Positions 43,020-53,768 of a stretch of 64,000 nt of DNA are shown here, in pieces. The position numbers and the translations under genes are program-made. The stretch is taken from NCBI GenBank assembly GCA_023231475.1, contig JALJEE010000145.1, positions 1 through 64,000 of the forward strand. The letters are read 5' to 3'. Below the pieces are notes generated by a model, which worked only from the letters and a program-made list of their open reading frames with translations, was not told where the DNA came from and ran no database searches. The stretch comes from Seison nebaliae. Its lineage: Eukaryota > Rotifera > Pararotatoria > Seisonacea > Seisonidae. Position 1 is the stretch's first letter; the number at the start of each line of letters is the position of its first letter.

Positions 43020-46000
43020 ATGTCGTCGTGTGATGCACCACCATTTAGTCGTTTATTCGTCATGGCTCCAAAAGAAGCGACAGTCGATCAATTGAAAGAC
43101 GCTTTTAGCAATTATGGAATTGTGGAGAATATTCATCAAATCAAAGATAAAAATGGTCTTTGTTACATCAAATTTTCGAAGGCGTCATCTGCCGCTTTAG
43201 CGATGGAGAATTTGAATGGGAAGAAGATTTGTGGATATGATTGGCCTTTAAAATGTTTGATAAGTAACACGAAACGAGAGGGAAATATTCGTTTGCCCAA
43301 TGAAGAATCGAAAGTGAATCGATTATTTGTGAGAATAGCGAAAGAATGGAATGAAGATGATTTGCGGAAAGAATTCAATCGTTTTGGAGATATCGAACAA
43401 GTGAAAGTAGTTCGTGCCGTTCCCAATGGATCCAGTAAAGGTTATGGATATGTGAAATATGTAAAATCATCAGATGCATGTCTGGCATTAGAAGAATGTG
43501 ATCCAAGTTGGTCATTCAACATTTATTATTTATATTTAATTTTTTAATTTTTAAATTTAATTTTAAATTTTTAAATTTAATTTTTAAATTTTTAAAATTA
43601 ATTTTTTTCTTTCAGAATTCAAAGCTGTCATTGCAACTTTGCCACCAAATCAACGAAATCAAAATATTTGTGAAAAATCAACAAAAAAACGAAGTCTTCA
43701 TACTCCCTCTGTATCATCGACCAATTCGATCACATCAAATCCGTCAGTTCATAAAATGTCGAAACCGATTGCTGATTATAATGCTCCATTCAAATTAATA
43801 ACAAATGAAGGAAGATATTATAAGAATTCTATAACGTCATCTAATTATCGAAATTATCCGATATATGTTCCACCTGAAATTACTCATGAACAATTGATGT
43901 ATCATGTCTCTAGTCCATCGACGATGATGCCACAAAATTCCACTTTCCTTCCCTCCAATCATCAACCAACACAAAATATCAATTATCATTATCCGTCATA
44001 TGATAATTATCAACCATTTCAACCAGTCAACTATCCACCTCATCGATCAAATCGACCTATAATTATTCCGACAACAGTGACAATGCCTCCTCCTCCTCCT
44101 CCACCATCACATCATCAACCGGAAGTGGAAGTGATAAATTCGACGGAAATACCGAACGATTATATTCAACCGAACAGTAATGGCTCTCTTAATTTCGATC
44201 CATTTGCATCTGGTGAATGGTGTAATGAAGTAACGGATAATTTATATTGGAACATCAATTCACCCAAAGTAGATATAGAAACATTTAATGATTCTTTTAT
44301 TTCGAATGCGAAAATCCCTCGTCATAATGATGATAATTCGATTATCGAAGATATAGATACAATCAGCTCCTCCGATTACAGTTCAATGATGAGTGATTTT
44401 GTTCTTCAACCTGATTCACTTTTACTCATTTGCACTTCGTCACACACACTCAACACATCACATATTACGTCGTTATTTGATATTGTTGGGGGTTTGGTGG
44501 ATGTGAAACAAATGAATGAATTATCTTTAACGAATGAATATACGAATGATAATTATTCGAATTTAAGAGCAATTTTCCTTTTACATTTCCATACTGATAA
44601 ACATGTTAAATTGGCATTGAATAAACTTCACGGATTCCAATATCCAATTAATGATATCGTCACACTTTATCGTTATACGAGAAATACTTTAAATCATCTA
44701 TTGAAATTAAATGAGAAAATTAAATCAAAATTATCAATTCCTAATTCTACTACTATCATTTCATCCTTCACACCAACAACAACAATCACAACAATAACAG
44801 CTACGACAACAAATCCGAAATCTTTATTAGATCAATTGAGTGACGAGATCACGTCGTATAATTTGTCGGTTGGAGATGATGATCGAATAAGTAATTTAAT
44901 TTTACAATTAAAGAATTCCATCAAATTCCTCACAACATCATCATCCGTCAGTCCGACATTATCGAAGAAAGAATTAGTTGATTGTCAATCGGTAGAGAGT
45001 CAATATAATTTGTGTAAGAAAACGAGATATAATGATTTCGAACCGATCAGTAATTCTCTCGATAATCTCACTCCAATTATTCGAGATGACGCTTTGCCCA
45101 TAATTGATAATAAAATGAAATTTGGTGGAACACAATCGAAATCATGTAAAGATTCTCTCGCCGCTTATTCCACTGCACTCACTTCCAATTTTTCATGTTC
45201 TCTTCCTTTCATCAGTTTTACTAAACCAAATTTCCCCACAATAAATTCAACGAATCGTCAGAAATGTTCGATGAATTGTCTATTCGATGAATTGACAATT
45301 TCGTCATGGCAGAAAGAGAAAATTAATTTAAATTTTCTTTCCGATGAATTTATCGATCGACTTCCAAACGATTTCTATTTATTACATTCACAATGTCTCC
45401 AAAAATATTTGGAATTATCGAAAATGTTAGAGGAAACTTCTGAGTCACATCTTCTTCTACTTTTTTCCTCAAAAGATTCATCATCTTTCTCTTCTCTCTT
45501 ATTATCACTCTTATATTTTTGGTTGAATGAACGAATAACACATCCTCTCATCTCTTTTGAGACGATGCGACGATTCGCTTCCAAATCATTCGTTTGGATT
45601 CCAGTCAATTTGGAAAATTTGAAGAATAAACATTTTCGACATCATTTACAAACTAATTCAATTCAAATCGAAGATGAAATCTCATCAGTTCATTATCATT
45701 TACAATTATACATTTTTGGTATTATATCTCCATCTAAACGACATTTATCAATTTCCGATTCTCTAATTATTACACCGAATACAATTAAATTAAATGATCG
45801 ATTTCATTGGATTCATACCAATCTTCAACCAGAGAAACATTCAATAGATTTATTTCGATTATTATTTCATCATCAATTTATCACTCATCAAACAATAGTG
45901 AAAGATGATTGTGGAATGATGTCAATGAAAGTCAAATATTCTTCCGATAATCATCTCATGAATAAGAAGAATAGTAATAGTTTTAATAACAATCTCAATT

Positions 46001-46131
46001 TATTATTTAAACGTCAATCTTTATCTCAACCAACAACAACAAAAACAACAACAGTTGAAACAACAATAACAACTTCTATGTCATTAGTGAATGAATTAAC
46101 CGATTTCTCAACTAAAAGAAAACGTTTGTGA
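43020..46131 (+). CDS. RBM45: RBM45-like multi-RRM protein with a long unique C-terminus
   Basis: RNA-binding protein of the RBM45/Drb1 type. Two exons (43020-43506, 43616-46131; 109-nt GTT intron) give 1000 residues, about twice human RBM45 (476). RRM1 starts FSRLFVMAPKEATVDQLKDA and ends before KREGN; RRM2 is NRLFVRIAKEWNEDDLRKEF with RNP1-like KGYGYVKYV. Exon 2 opens FKAVIATLPPNQ, matching the RBM45 segment after RRM2. A third degenerate RRM around residues 420-500 ends in KLHGFQYPIND, the RBM45 signature. Before it lies a Pro/Gln/Asn-rich linker. The last ~350 residues have no fourth RRM that I can see; they contain a compact part (SFETMRRFASKSFVWIPVNL) and end in KRKRL, a likely nuclear signal. 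ATG at 43020 follows a T-rich acceptor-like TTTTTTCAG. Confidence 0.8.
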
Positions 46132-46211
46132 GAAGAGATTGTTTATTGTCTTTTAAAATTCTTCTCTAAAATCTTCTTCTCTCAAAATGAAATGATGAAA
46201 TTATTTTAAAA

Positions 46212-46616
46212 TTAATTCTTTTCTTCTAAAAACTTCTCCATAAATGATTTATTAAGTAATTTGTCATTTCTCTTCTTCATTTGTTCAGCTGCAAAGAAAT
46301 TCATTATATGAGATTTAGTTTGCCAAATTTCCGCCATTTCTACCAATTCCATTTGTCCTTTGATTATGAGAGCGTCGATCATTCGGATATCTTCGATATG
46401 TTTATTCACTTCCATTTTCTCTCTTAAAATTCTTCGTCCTTCTTCCACCGTCAATTCGATGTCATAATCGTGGACGATATATGGGATTTGTCGATAGAAC
46501 ATTTTGTAGAAAGCTAAAGATCTTCTTTTTGCTTCCTCCTTATTTCTTGACATTAACATCCGAGATTGTTTCAATGCCGGACGTATCGTATTCACTAAAT
46601 GAAAAGTTCCACTCAT
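46212..46616 (-). CDS. NDUFA6: mitochondrial complex I subunit NDUFA6 (B14, LYR family)
   Basis: Accessory subunit of NADH dehydrogenase that holds the acyl carrier protein on the matrix arm. Single exon. From the ATG at 46616 (MSGTFHLVNT) there are 134 residues, as in human (128). Matches are continuous: NKEEAKRRSLAFYKMFYRQI parallels [20 protein letters not shown], then ELTVEEGRRILREKM, IDALIIKGQMELVEMAEIW and SHIMNFF. The LYR tripeptide itself reads FYK, so the Leu and Arg are replaced. The start follows a strong T/C-rich acceptor-like TTTCCAG by about 8 nt, and the gene lies only ~75 bp downstream of BOLA2 on the same strand. Confidence 0.93.
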   Translation of the reverse strand: MSGTFHLVNTIRPALKQSRMLMSRNKEEAKRRSLAFYKMFYRQIPYIVHDYDIELTVEEGRRILREKMEVNKHIEDIRMIDALIIKGQMELVEMAEIWQTKSHIMNFFAAEQMKKRNDKLLNKSFMEKFLEEKN

Positions 46617-46690
46617 TCTCTTCACTGGAAAGGAATAAAAGAAAATTATTTACAATAAAAGAAAATTAAAAGAAATTTATTCGCAAATAT

Positions 46691-46954
46691 TTAAATTTCA
46701 ATTTTTCTATCATTTTTTTCGAAATCTTCAACTGTCATTGTTTTCATTCGAAGTGCATGAATCGAATCCATCAATTGACCAATCGCTTTATAAACTAAAC
46801 GTTGTTGATTCAACATACTCTTCCCACAAAAATCATTACTGACGATGAAAACGGCAAACTTCTTTCCACAACCACATCCTTCCGTCTCATCCACAATTTC
46901 CAATTTCTCCAAATGAGAAAAAGATGATTTTATTCGATCTTCCAATTCTTTCAT
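46691..46954 (-). CDS. BOLA2: BolA-like protein 2
   Basis: Cytosolic BolA that pairs with monothiol glutaredoxin GLRX3 to chaperone [2Fe-2S] clusters. Single exon; from ATG at 46954 (MKELEDRIKSSF) it has 87 residues, the family length. The fold is recognisable: FAVFIVSNDFCGKSMLNQQR then LVYKAIGQLMDSIHALRMKT with the invariant cluster-ligand His in SIHAL and the closing TMTVEDFEK. The variable loop reads TEGCGCGKKF, giving two Cys in the position where BOLA2 has its Cys pair, which favours BOLA2 over BOLA1 or BOLA3. It has no mitochondrial presequence. It is directly upstream of NDUFA6 and divergent from ZNF598. Confidence 0.92.
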   Translation of the reverse strand: MKELEDRIKSSFSHLEKLEIVDETEGCGCGKKFAVFIVSNDFCGKSMLNQQRLVYKAIGQLMDSIHALRMKTMTVEDFEKNDRKIEI

Positions 46955-46963
46955 TATTTTCAA

Positions 46964-47266
46964 TCTCTTCTATCAAATAAGCATTAGTAGCTTAAACTTA
47001 AATTCTATTTATTCTCTTTCCAATAAATCTCAGATGAAAAATGAGAAATGTTAAGCAATTTCAAAAATTAAGCAATCATCAATTGTTATATATTAAGAAT
47101 TTTTTTCTTTTTTTTTAAGCAATTAAAATTTTTCTCAATTTACCTTGTCGTGTGAAAGGTGAGAGAAAAATCGAAATCAATTCTTTCAAATATTTCACCA
47201 AAATTTTCATAAATTCTTAAACATTATTTTATCTCCTTAAAATAGACGTTCCATTGACATTGAGAG
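46964..47266. other. divergent intergenic region BOLA2/ZNF598
   Basis: About 300 bp, probably the shared promoter region. It is AT-rich with poly-T runs. An acceptor-like CCTTAAAATAG lies about 20 nt before the ZNF598 ATG. Confidence 0.5.
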
Positions 47267-49684
47267 ATGACAGTAGATTCTGGCGCTATTTTATTGGATC
47301 AACAATGCACATTGGCAGGAAAAGTGCATTTGGGAGACGATTGTGTTTTGTGCTCGAATAAGATTCAGTTGTTCGCTTATGGTCAATGTAATCATGTCAT
47401 TTGTCACGTGTGTAGTATGAGAATGAGAATTCTTTATAATAATTCCGATTGTTCGATATGTCGACAGAAATTGAAGAAAGTTTATTCGATATTTTTTTAG
47501 TGTATCTTTCAAATAATTTCTCTTTAAGATTATTATTAATAAAACGGAAAAGCAATTTGATGATTTGAAATTGAGGAATTATGTGAATGATTTAACGATA
47601 GAGAATTTCCGTGGGACGAAGAGAAATGAAGGATTGGAACAACAACTTCATTGCATTTATTTCGAAGATGAAAATTCAAAGAAATTGACAATGGAATTAT
47701 TCGAAATAAATTGTCAGAAATGTGATATGATAAATTTCGATAGTTTGTTCGATCGACGAATGCATATGCATCGAAATCATAATTTACATGAATGTGATAT
47801 TTGTGAGAAATCGGTGAAGGAGTTTCCATTTGAACAACCGTTTTATAGTCGTGAAGAATTGAAGAAACATCGAACGGAAGGAGATAAAAATAGTGCAATG
47901 GCCGGTCATCCGTTATGTGAATATTGTGCCGTTCGATATGTTGACGATAATGAACTTTATCGACATTTGAGATTGGATCATTTCTTCTGTCATTTTTGTG
48001 TCCATGATGGGAAAGAAAGAAATACATATTATCGGTTAATTTATTAAATAATTCTAATTAATAATTATTTATATTAATTTTAGTGGATATTCTGATCTAT
48101 TGGAACATTTTAAGAAGAAACATTTCGTTTGTGAATATGGAGATTGTAAGAATGCACAATTGACGAACGCATTTGTTGACGAGATCGCTTATATTCAACA
48201 TCGAGTCGCTCATCATGGCTTTCAATCACCCAATCTACTTTCAGTAAGTTTATAAAAAATTTTTTTAAAAAAAAATGAAAAATTTTTTTTCAAAAGATCA
48301 TGATCAAAATAAAAATCATCGAAATCGATATCCCATCGGTCAACCACATACTCGACTAAACGTCGATATTGGAGAGGTAGAGAATGAAGATGTTGAACCG
48401 TTTAATATCGAAGATCATCATTTTCCCACGTTGGTTGAAGATACATCGGCAACAACACCAATTAAATGGGCCAATTCAACGTTGGGAAGTCGAAAGAATT
48501 TCCAAAAAACTGAATTTCCTTCATTTGAATCAGAAACAACTACCGATCAAACTACAACGATTAATAAGAAGAAGAAGGATGAATTGAGTTGGATACCGGT
48601 GGATCCGAAAATAAAAAAAATGAAAAATCGACAAAAGAAAAATAAATCGGGAGTAAATACTAATTTGCAATTGAAACAAACGAAGGAAAAACAATGTATG
48701 GAAAACTTGGCAAAATTAGAATCAAACGAATTAAATTTATCCAATAATATTAACGATTATTTTCCGTCATTATCTTTATTTGAAAATCAATCACAACCTC
48801 TACGTCTTCCAGGAGCTTGGGTAACTAGAACAGAACCGACGAAAAAGAAACCGGAAAAAGCTTTCAAGAAAGATCCGAAAAAACTACAAATAGAAGACTT
48901 TCCCTCACTGGAAAGTAGTTCGCCAAATTCAACGAACGGAAAAACTTCAGGAATATGGTCAAATAAAAAAATGTTAAATACGACGATATTGAATAAGATT
49001 GATGATTTGGAAACGGTAACAATAGGTGCTCAACAGACTGCCGAAAAAGAAAAAGAGAAACACATTTCACTTGACAATGTTAATGATTTTCCGTCGTTAA
49101 GTATTGTTGACAAATCAGAGAAGATTGAGAAGAAACAAAAGAAAAAACATAAAGGAGTTAAGAAAGAAGAACTTTTAATAACTTTAGGAGTTATGCCAGC
49201 AACAGGAAAAGCTAATAAGAAAACAAAGTCAAATAAGAATCGAACGAACAAGAAAAAAGTGGAGGAAGAAGTTGATTCAGTGGGCGATATTTTCTGGTCT
49301 AATGACAAATTTGATAAAAGACAAGATCTGATGTTAGAGAAAATGGTCACGTACTTCATCCAGAATAATTTGGATGTTGAAGTGTCAATTCAAAAATTTC
49401 AACAGATGAGCGTCGGATATCTCCATTCAGATATTGACGCACCTCAATACATGGAAGTAGGATTCCTCATATTTCATGACTTTTTTCATGTTTTACTTCC
49501 TGACTTGATCACCCTAATGCCAAACATACCAAAAGCCTCAACTCTTTATGCGAACTGGAAAAATGGAGATTATAAAAAAAGTAAAGCTTACGCCGATTTC
49601 TTTCCCTTGGTTAATAAGTGCACTTCATGTTCTCAATTATTACATCCAAATGACTTGGAGGACCATATGGAATTACATTCATAA
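47267..49684 (+). CDS. ZNF598: ribosome-collision E3 ubiquitin ligase ZNF598
   Basis: RING E3 (yeast Hel2) that senses collided ribosomes and ubiquitinates 40S proteins to start quality control. Four exons (47267-47479, 47529-48034, 48084-48247, 48297-49684), about 756 residues. The RING is CVLCSNKIQLFAYGQCNHVI with CHVCSMRMRIL and CSICRQKL (residues ~25-70). A string of C2H2/C2HC fingers follows: NCQKCDMINFDSL, HECDICEKSVKEF, GHPLCEYCAVRYVDDNELYR, FCHFCVHDG, and across intron 2 GYSDLLEHFKKKHFVCEYGD. The tail has repeated FPSL motifs (three or more copies, e.g. IEDFPSLES and NVNDFPSLSI) and a last zinc finger (CTSCSQLLHPNDLEDHMELH), as in the family. At the third intron only a GTTTAT donor keeps frame, although GTAAGT lies four bases upstream. 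Confidence 0.94.
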
Positions 49685-50405
49685 ACATTCAATTTGTGAC
49701 ATCTTTCCATTATTTGTCATTTCCCGAAAAGTATTTCTAGCTACCTATCGTTGTTTTATTAATATATTTCATCTATTTATATTATGAACTACTTTTTCAC
49801 ACTTGTCTAATATTCAAGGGAAATTATGAGAAATTTTTTCTTCCTAAAACTTAATCCTACGATAGTTTAAGATATTCTCTATATAAGATTAAGATTATAA
49901 TCGATATTCTCCTATGAGTTTAAGTTCAATTGAATCGAAAAATATTTGGAACGATAATAAAATGACTAAAAATATTTGTGGAATTTACATCTAATTATAA
50001 GAACGAATAAAGATGTCATCAGTATAATCATAAAACAGTCGAAATATCATCAATTCTTTCAAAAATTCAAGGAACGATAAGCTCTTCATTCGTAATTGTA
50101 TCGAGAACTAAATATTTCCTAAAAATAATAATAAATATATGTTTAACAACAACATAGCAAACACAATTTTTAACTACTCCTTTCCTTTTCAATAATATAT
50201 GATAATAATATTTTTCTTTCATTAATAATAAATAGGAATAAAGAGAAGTTAAGAAGGTAGAAGATAATCATTTTTGTATGGTTATCTGATGTTATATGTT
50301 GTATTTTACATCTGACAAAGTTTTTAAAATTATAAGCTTTTTGAATAAGTGATCCATCAATTATTGAACATCTTACCAATCCAAAGGAGATTAAGTAGGA
50401 GAATA
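49685..50405. other. AT-rich spacer
   Basis: About 720 bp between ZNF598 and the next gene, same strand. No frame or RNA gene is supported. Confidence 0.6.
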
Positions 50406-53000
50406 ATGAATGATTTTGATTCGTATAAACAAACGGCACTTGGACCAAATGGTCGAGATGAAATGAAGAGGAATTATTATGAGAACAACCAGACTTCAAT
50501 TTCAGTAAATCGATTTCCACAGAGTCAACCATCTGATGAGAAGAAAGATCAAATGAGAAGAAAGAATGCATTGAATGTGCATGAATTGGAAGAATATAAT
50601 CGATACATGAAAGATTTCTCTCAATTATTCGAATACAGTTCTATCCATTTAGGTCTGATTCGAATGCATAAATTCATTTGGAATTATGCTTTTATTCAAA
50701 TTGTCGAATCATTTCTTCCCGTTATCGAACGACGACATATTATGGAAGAGATGCGACGATTAAATGTCGCTGTCCGTTTCAAAACGATCCAGTCTGATAA
50801 TTTAGAAATGAGAGTTGTCGATCGATGTTCAATAACGAATAGTGAATATGTTTCGATGGTTTTGTTCGATCCTGATGGTATGGTATTAAATCCACGGAAA
50901 CATTTCCATTTGGATGTCTTCGCCACAAAAGATTTCTCCAAATCGAAAGTTATCGAAGCATTATTTATTGTGGTGAAAGAAGTGGAGAAATTTCTTCGAC
51001 TCATTTTATCCGATTCGAATGAATTGATCGAATTGAATCGAACCTTCTCTCGTCCACTCGTCGTTTCCAACTCCGCATCATTAGAAGATGTTTTATCTAA
51101 CAATTTTAGTGAGTTCACAGCAAATCATCGTCGAATGAAAAAAACGATTTATAAGAATACTCATTATGTGAAGAATAACGAGAATGAAGATGAGAAAGAT
51201 GTAGATCCATCGAAAAACGACGAAAAACAAAATTATGGAATAATTAATGATTCTCTTATGAAATTGACGGAAAAAGAAGAACGGAGACTTCGTCGTATTT
51301 CTGATATGAATGATTTAAATACGTTAGATCGATTGAAAGGAAAAGATCGAACGAAAATTATTCTCCATCGATTTCCTTCATGGAAATTGCCAAGACAAAC
51401 GATTATTCATCTACTTTCCACTGATGACAATGAAATGGATCTAATGAACAATCAACTTTCAGATTATACTAAATTGGATGTTAATGATGATTTTGAATTA
51501 TCTGGAAATTTTTGCGCATTCACTTTCGCTCATTTAATGGAAATTAGTCGGACTCATGTCAAATCATCTTCTCAACAGAAACCGTTAGACGATCAGTCGT
51601 CCGAACGAATAATTATGGAATCGATTCCCAGTGAATTGCAATTATTGAATGAATTTGGTAAGACTATATATCATTCAATTGTTGGTAGTAGTGGTGATGA
51701 AGGAAAAGAGGAAGAAGTGAGAGATGATCTCAAAAAATTCAATCGATTATTATGTCGATTACTTCGATTATATCGATCATATGAGAATCGAATGTATTAT
51801 TTAGATGAAAAACGTGACGATCTTCTAAATGAAGCAAAATTATTATTAGAACGATATAAATCAATTTTGGAAGGTTGTGGGAAATTCCAACGATTTTATG
51901 AAACGAATATGACGAACAAATCATCGCCAGTGAACAATAATTCAAATATCGTAGCAATATCGAAAGAATTTGAATCATCTAATTTAGTGAATGTTCCCAC
52001 AACTACTTTATCTTCTGATCCGTTATCATTGATCAATTTGAATGCGAACAGAATCACCACCACATTATCTCAGAGGAAAAATCAATTCAATTCAACTAGT
52101 AAAGATCCGGTTCCATATCGATTTAAACAAGAACCTGAATTTAAATTACCGATAAGAATGGAAGAATCGAATCAGATTCCTTCAAATTTATCACAAAATT
52201 TTAATATAAATCCTACAATTGATCAGAAGGAAACGGATCAATTTAAAAATGAATTTCCATATATTAAAACGGAAAATGTATTGGAAGTATCACAAGAACA
52301 ATCGTCAATTTATAAACCATCATCCTTACCACATTACACTTATTCCACACAATCAATTCCCACTTTATATTCCTCAATTTCAACCACACAACATCCATCA
52401 TATCTCCAACAGAATTCGTCAATTAATCAACAATTACCAGCGACTAATTATCCGATAAAAGTGTCATCATCGAATTATGTTCAAGAACAGAATCATGTTC
52501 AATGGCCAACATTTTATCGTCCTCCATCAACACAAATTTTAACTTATCCATCTAACACACTTCAACAATCAGCCGAATCATTTAATCTTCCACCGTCATC
52601 TGTTACTACAACGAGTTCAATGAATTATTTGACTTTACCACCTCCTAATCAGACATTTATCACTTCTCTTAATTCACAACAATCCCCGTCGTTATTACCA
52701 TCACCATTAATTCAACAACGACCAATGCCTTATTATATTCGTCAACCACCACCACAAACTTCGACTACCATTTATCAACAAACAAATCAACCTCGTTCTA
52801 TTTCCCATTCACAGAACGTTCCACGTCAACCACCTCCAAATATTCAATATCCGAATAATCTTCAACAAATTCTAAACACTCAATTTCCACCACCTCAACG
52901 ACAACCACAATCACAATATCAATCACCTAATAAATATGCTCCGACCGAATCTCCAAACCAATTAAATCGATTAGTCAATAATAATAATTATTATAATTAA
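50406..53000 (+). CDS. unidentified 864-residue protein with Pro/Gln-rich tail
   Basis: A single-exon frame; the start is the ATG at 50406, reading MNDFDSYKQTALGPNGRDEM (the frame is open a little further upstream without an ATG). Residues ~60-220 look folded and helical (RYMKDFSQLFEYSSIHLGLI, RHIMEEMRRLNVAVRF, VSMVLFDPDGMVLNPRKHFH). Residues 220-470 are charged and mixed. After ~500 the protein is Pro/Gln/Ser/Asn-rich up to the stop, with many Tyr, as in coactivator-type disordered tails. No domain is recognised. The tail would suit a transcription or RNP factor, which is inference only. Confidence 0.75.
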   Translation: MNDFDSYKQTALGPNGRDEMKRNYYENNQTSISVNRFPQSQPSDEKKDQMRRKNALNVHELEEYNRYMKDFSQLFEYSSIHLGLIRMHKFIWNYAFIQIVESFLPVIERRHIMEEMRRLNVAVRFKTIQSDNLEMRVVDRCSITNSEYVSMVLFDPDGMVLNPRKHFHLDVFATKDFSKSKVIEALFIVVKEVEKFLRLILSDSNELIELNRTFSRPLVVSNSASLEDVLSNNFSEFTANHRRMKKTIYKNTHYVKNNENEDEKDVDPSKNDEKQNYGIINDSLMKLTEKEERRLRRISDMNDLNTLDRLKGKDRTKIILHRFPSWKLPRQTIIHLLSTDDNEMDLMNNQLSDYTKLDVNDDFELSGNFCAFTFAHLMEISRTHVKSSSQQKPLDDQSSERIIMESIPSELQLLNEFGKTIYHSIVGSSGDEGKEEEVRDDLKKFNRLLCRLLRLYRSYENRMYYLDEKRDDLLNEAKLLLERYKSILEGCGKFQRFYETNMTNKSSPVNNNSNIVAISKEFESSNLVNVPTTTLSSDPLSLINLNANRITTTLSQRKNQFNSTSKDPVPYRFKQEPEFKLPIRMEESNQIPSNLSQNFNINPTIDQKETDQFKNEFPYIKTENVLEVSQEQSSIYKPSSLPHYTYSTQSIPTLYSSISTTQHPSYLQQNSSINQQLPATNYPIKVSSSNYVQEQNHVQWPTFYRPPSTQILTYPSNTLQQSAESFNLPPSSVTTTSSMNYLTLPPPNQTFITSLNSQQSPSLLPSPLIQQRPMPYYIRQPPPQTSTTIYQQTNQPRSISHSQNVPRQPPPNIQYPNNLQQILNTQFPPPQRQPQSQYQSPNKYAPTESPNQLNRLVNNNNYYN

Positions 53001-53170
53001 CAATTATCAAATGTTTCACATTAATTTCCGAATATTTTCTTTCTCATATCATTTAATGTTTTCTAAATTGAATTTCCCATTAATTCTTACTAATCAAAAT
53101 AAAAAATCATTTCTCAAAAAATTTCATTTTCTTTTCTTTCTAACAGAAATTTATTCTTCTTCCTTAACAG

Positions 53171-53653
53171 ATGACGAATGAATCGGTTGATCATTTATGG
53201 AAAGTTAATAATTCATCTTCCATCGTTTTCCTACTTTCGTCCGTTGATACTGGTAAGAAATTGTTGTTGTTATTGGATGATGAATTTGTGTATGAAACAG
53301 AATCGTTTACTAATTTCCATCATTCATTAGTCTCCACCAATCACTGGAATCGAAATGTAACAGATTCTAAAGAAATTGTCCTTCTCACTTATTCGACGGA
53401 TACATTTCAATTTCATAAAGTGAAAGAAAGAAATGATCGACGAATTCAATCTTTATTAATCGAGTACAGTCTCTTTATTCAAAAACGGATTGATGCTCAT
53501 AATTATTATTTGTCTGAACAAGTACAATCATCTACGGAAAGCACAAAAGCGAAAGTGTCGAAGAATCAGCCCGTTATTCTTAATCGTTCATCAAAAAAAC
53601 AACAAAATATTGGAATCGAATTTGGTGATGATGATGATGATGATGATGAGTAA
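53171..53653 (+). CDS. unidentified 160-residue protein with poly-Asp C-terminus
   Basis: A single-exon frame. The ATG directly follows TTCTTCTTCCTTAACAG, an excellent splice-acceptor sequence, so either a leader exon or trans-splicing may supply the 5' end. The N-terminal ~110 residues look globular (SSIVFLLSSVDTGKKLLLLL, then EIVLLTYSTDTFQFHKVKER). The tail has Ser/Lys and ends DDDDDDDE. No family is recognised. It lies 170 bp after the preceding gene and 115 bp before MIOS, all on the same strand. Confidence 0.6.
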   Translation: MTNESVDHLWKVNNSSSIVFLLSSVDTGKKLLLLLDDEFVYETESFTNFHHSLVSTNHWNRNVTDSKEIVLLTYSTDTFQFHKVKERNDRRIQSLLIEYSLFIQKRIDAHNYYLSEQVQSSTESTKAKVSKNQPVILNRSSKKQQNIGIEFGDDDDDDDE

Positions 53654-53768
53654 AGATATGTGAAATTTTAATTTAAAAAAATTTTATTCCCATTCCATAA
53701 TTATTTCTTCTTATTTTCTTTATTTGTGTTCGTTTGAAGATATTTTTAGTTTTTATTAGTTTAATACG

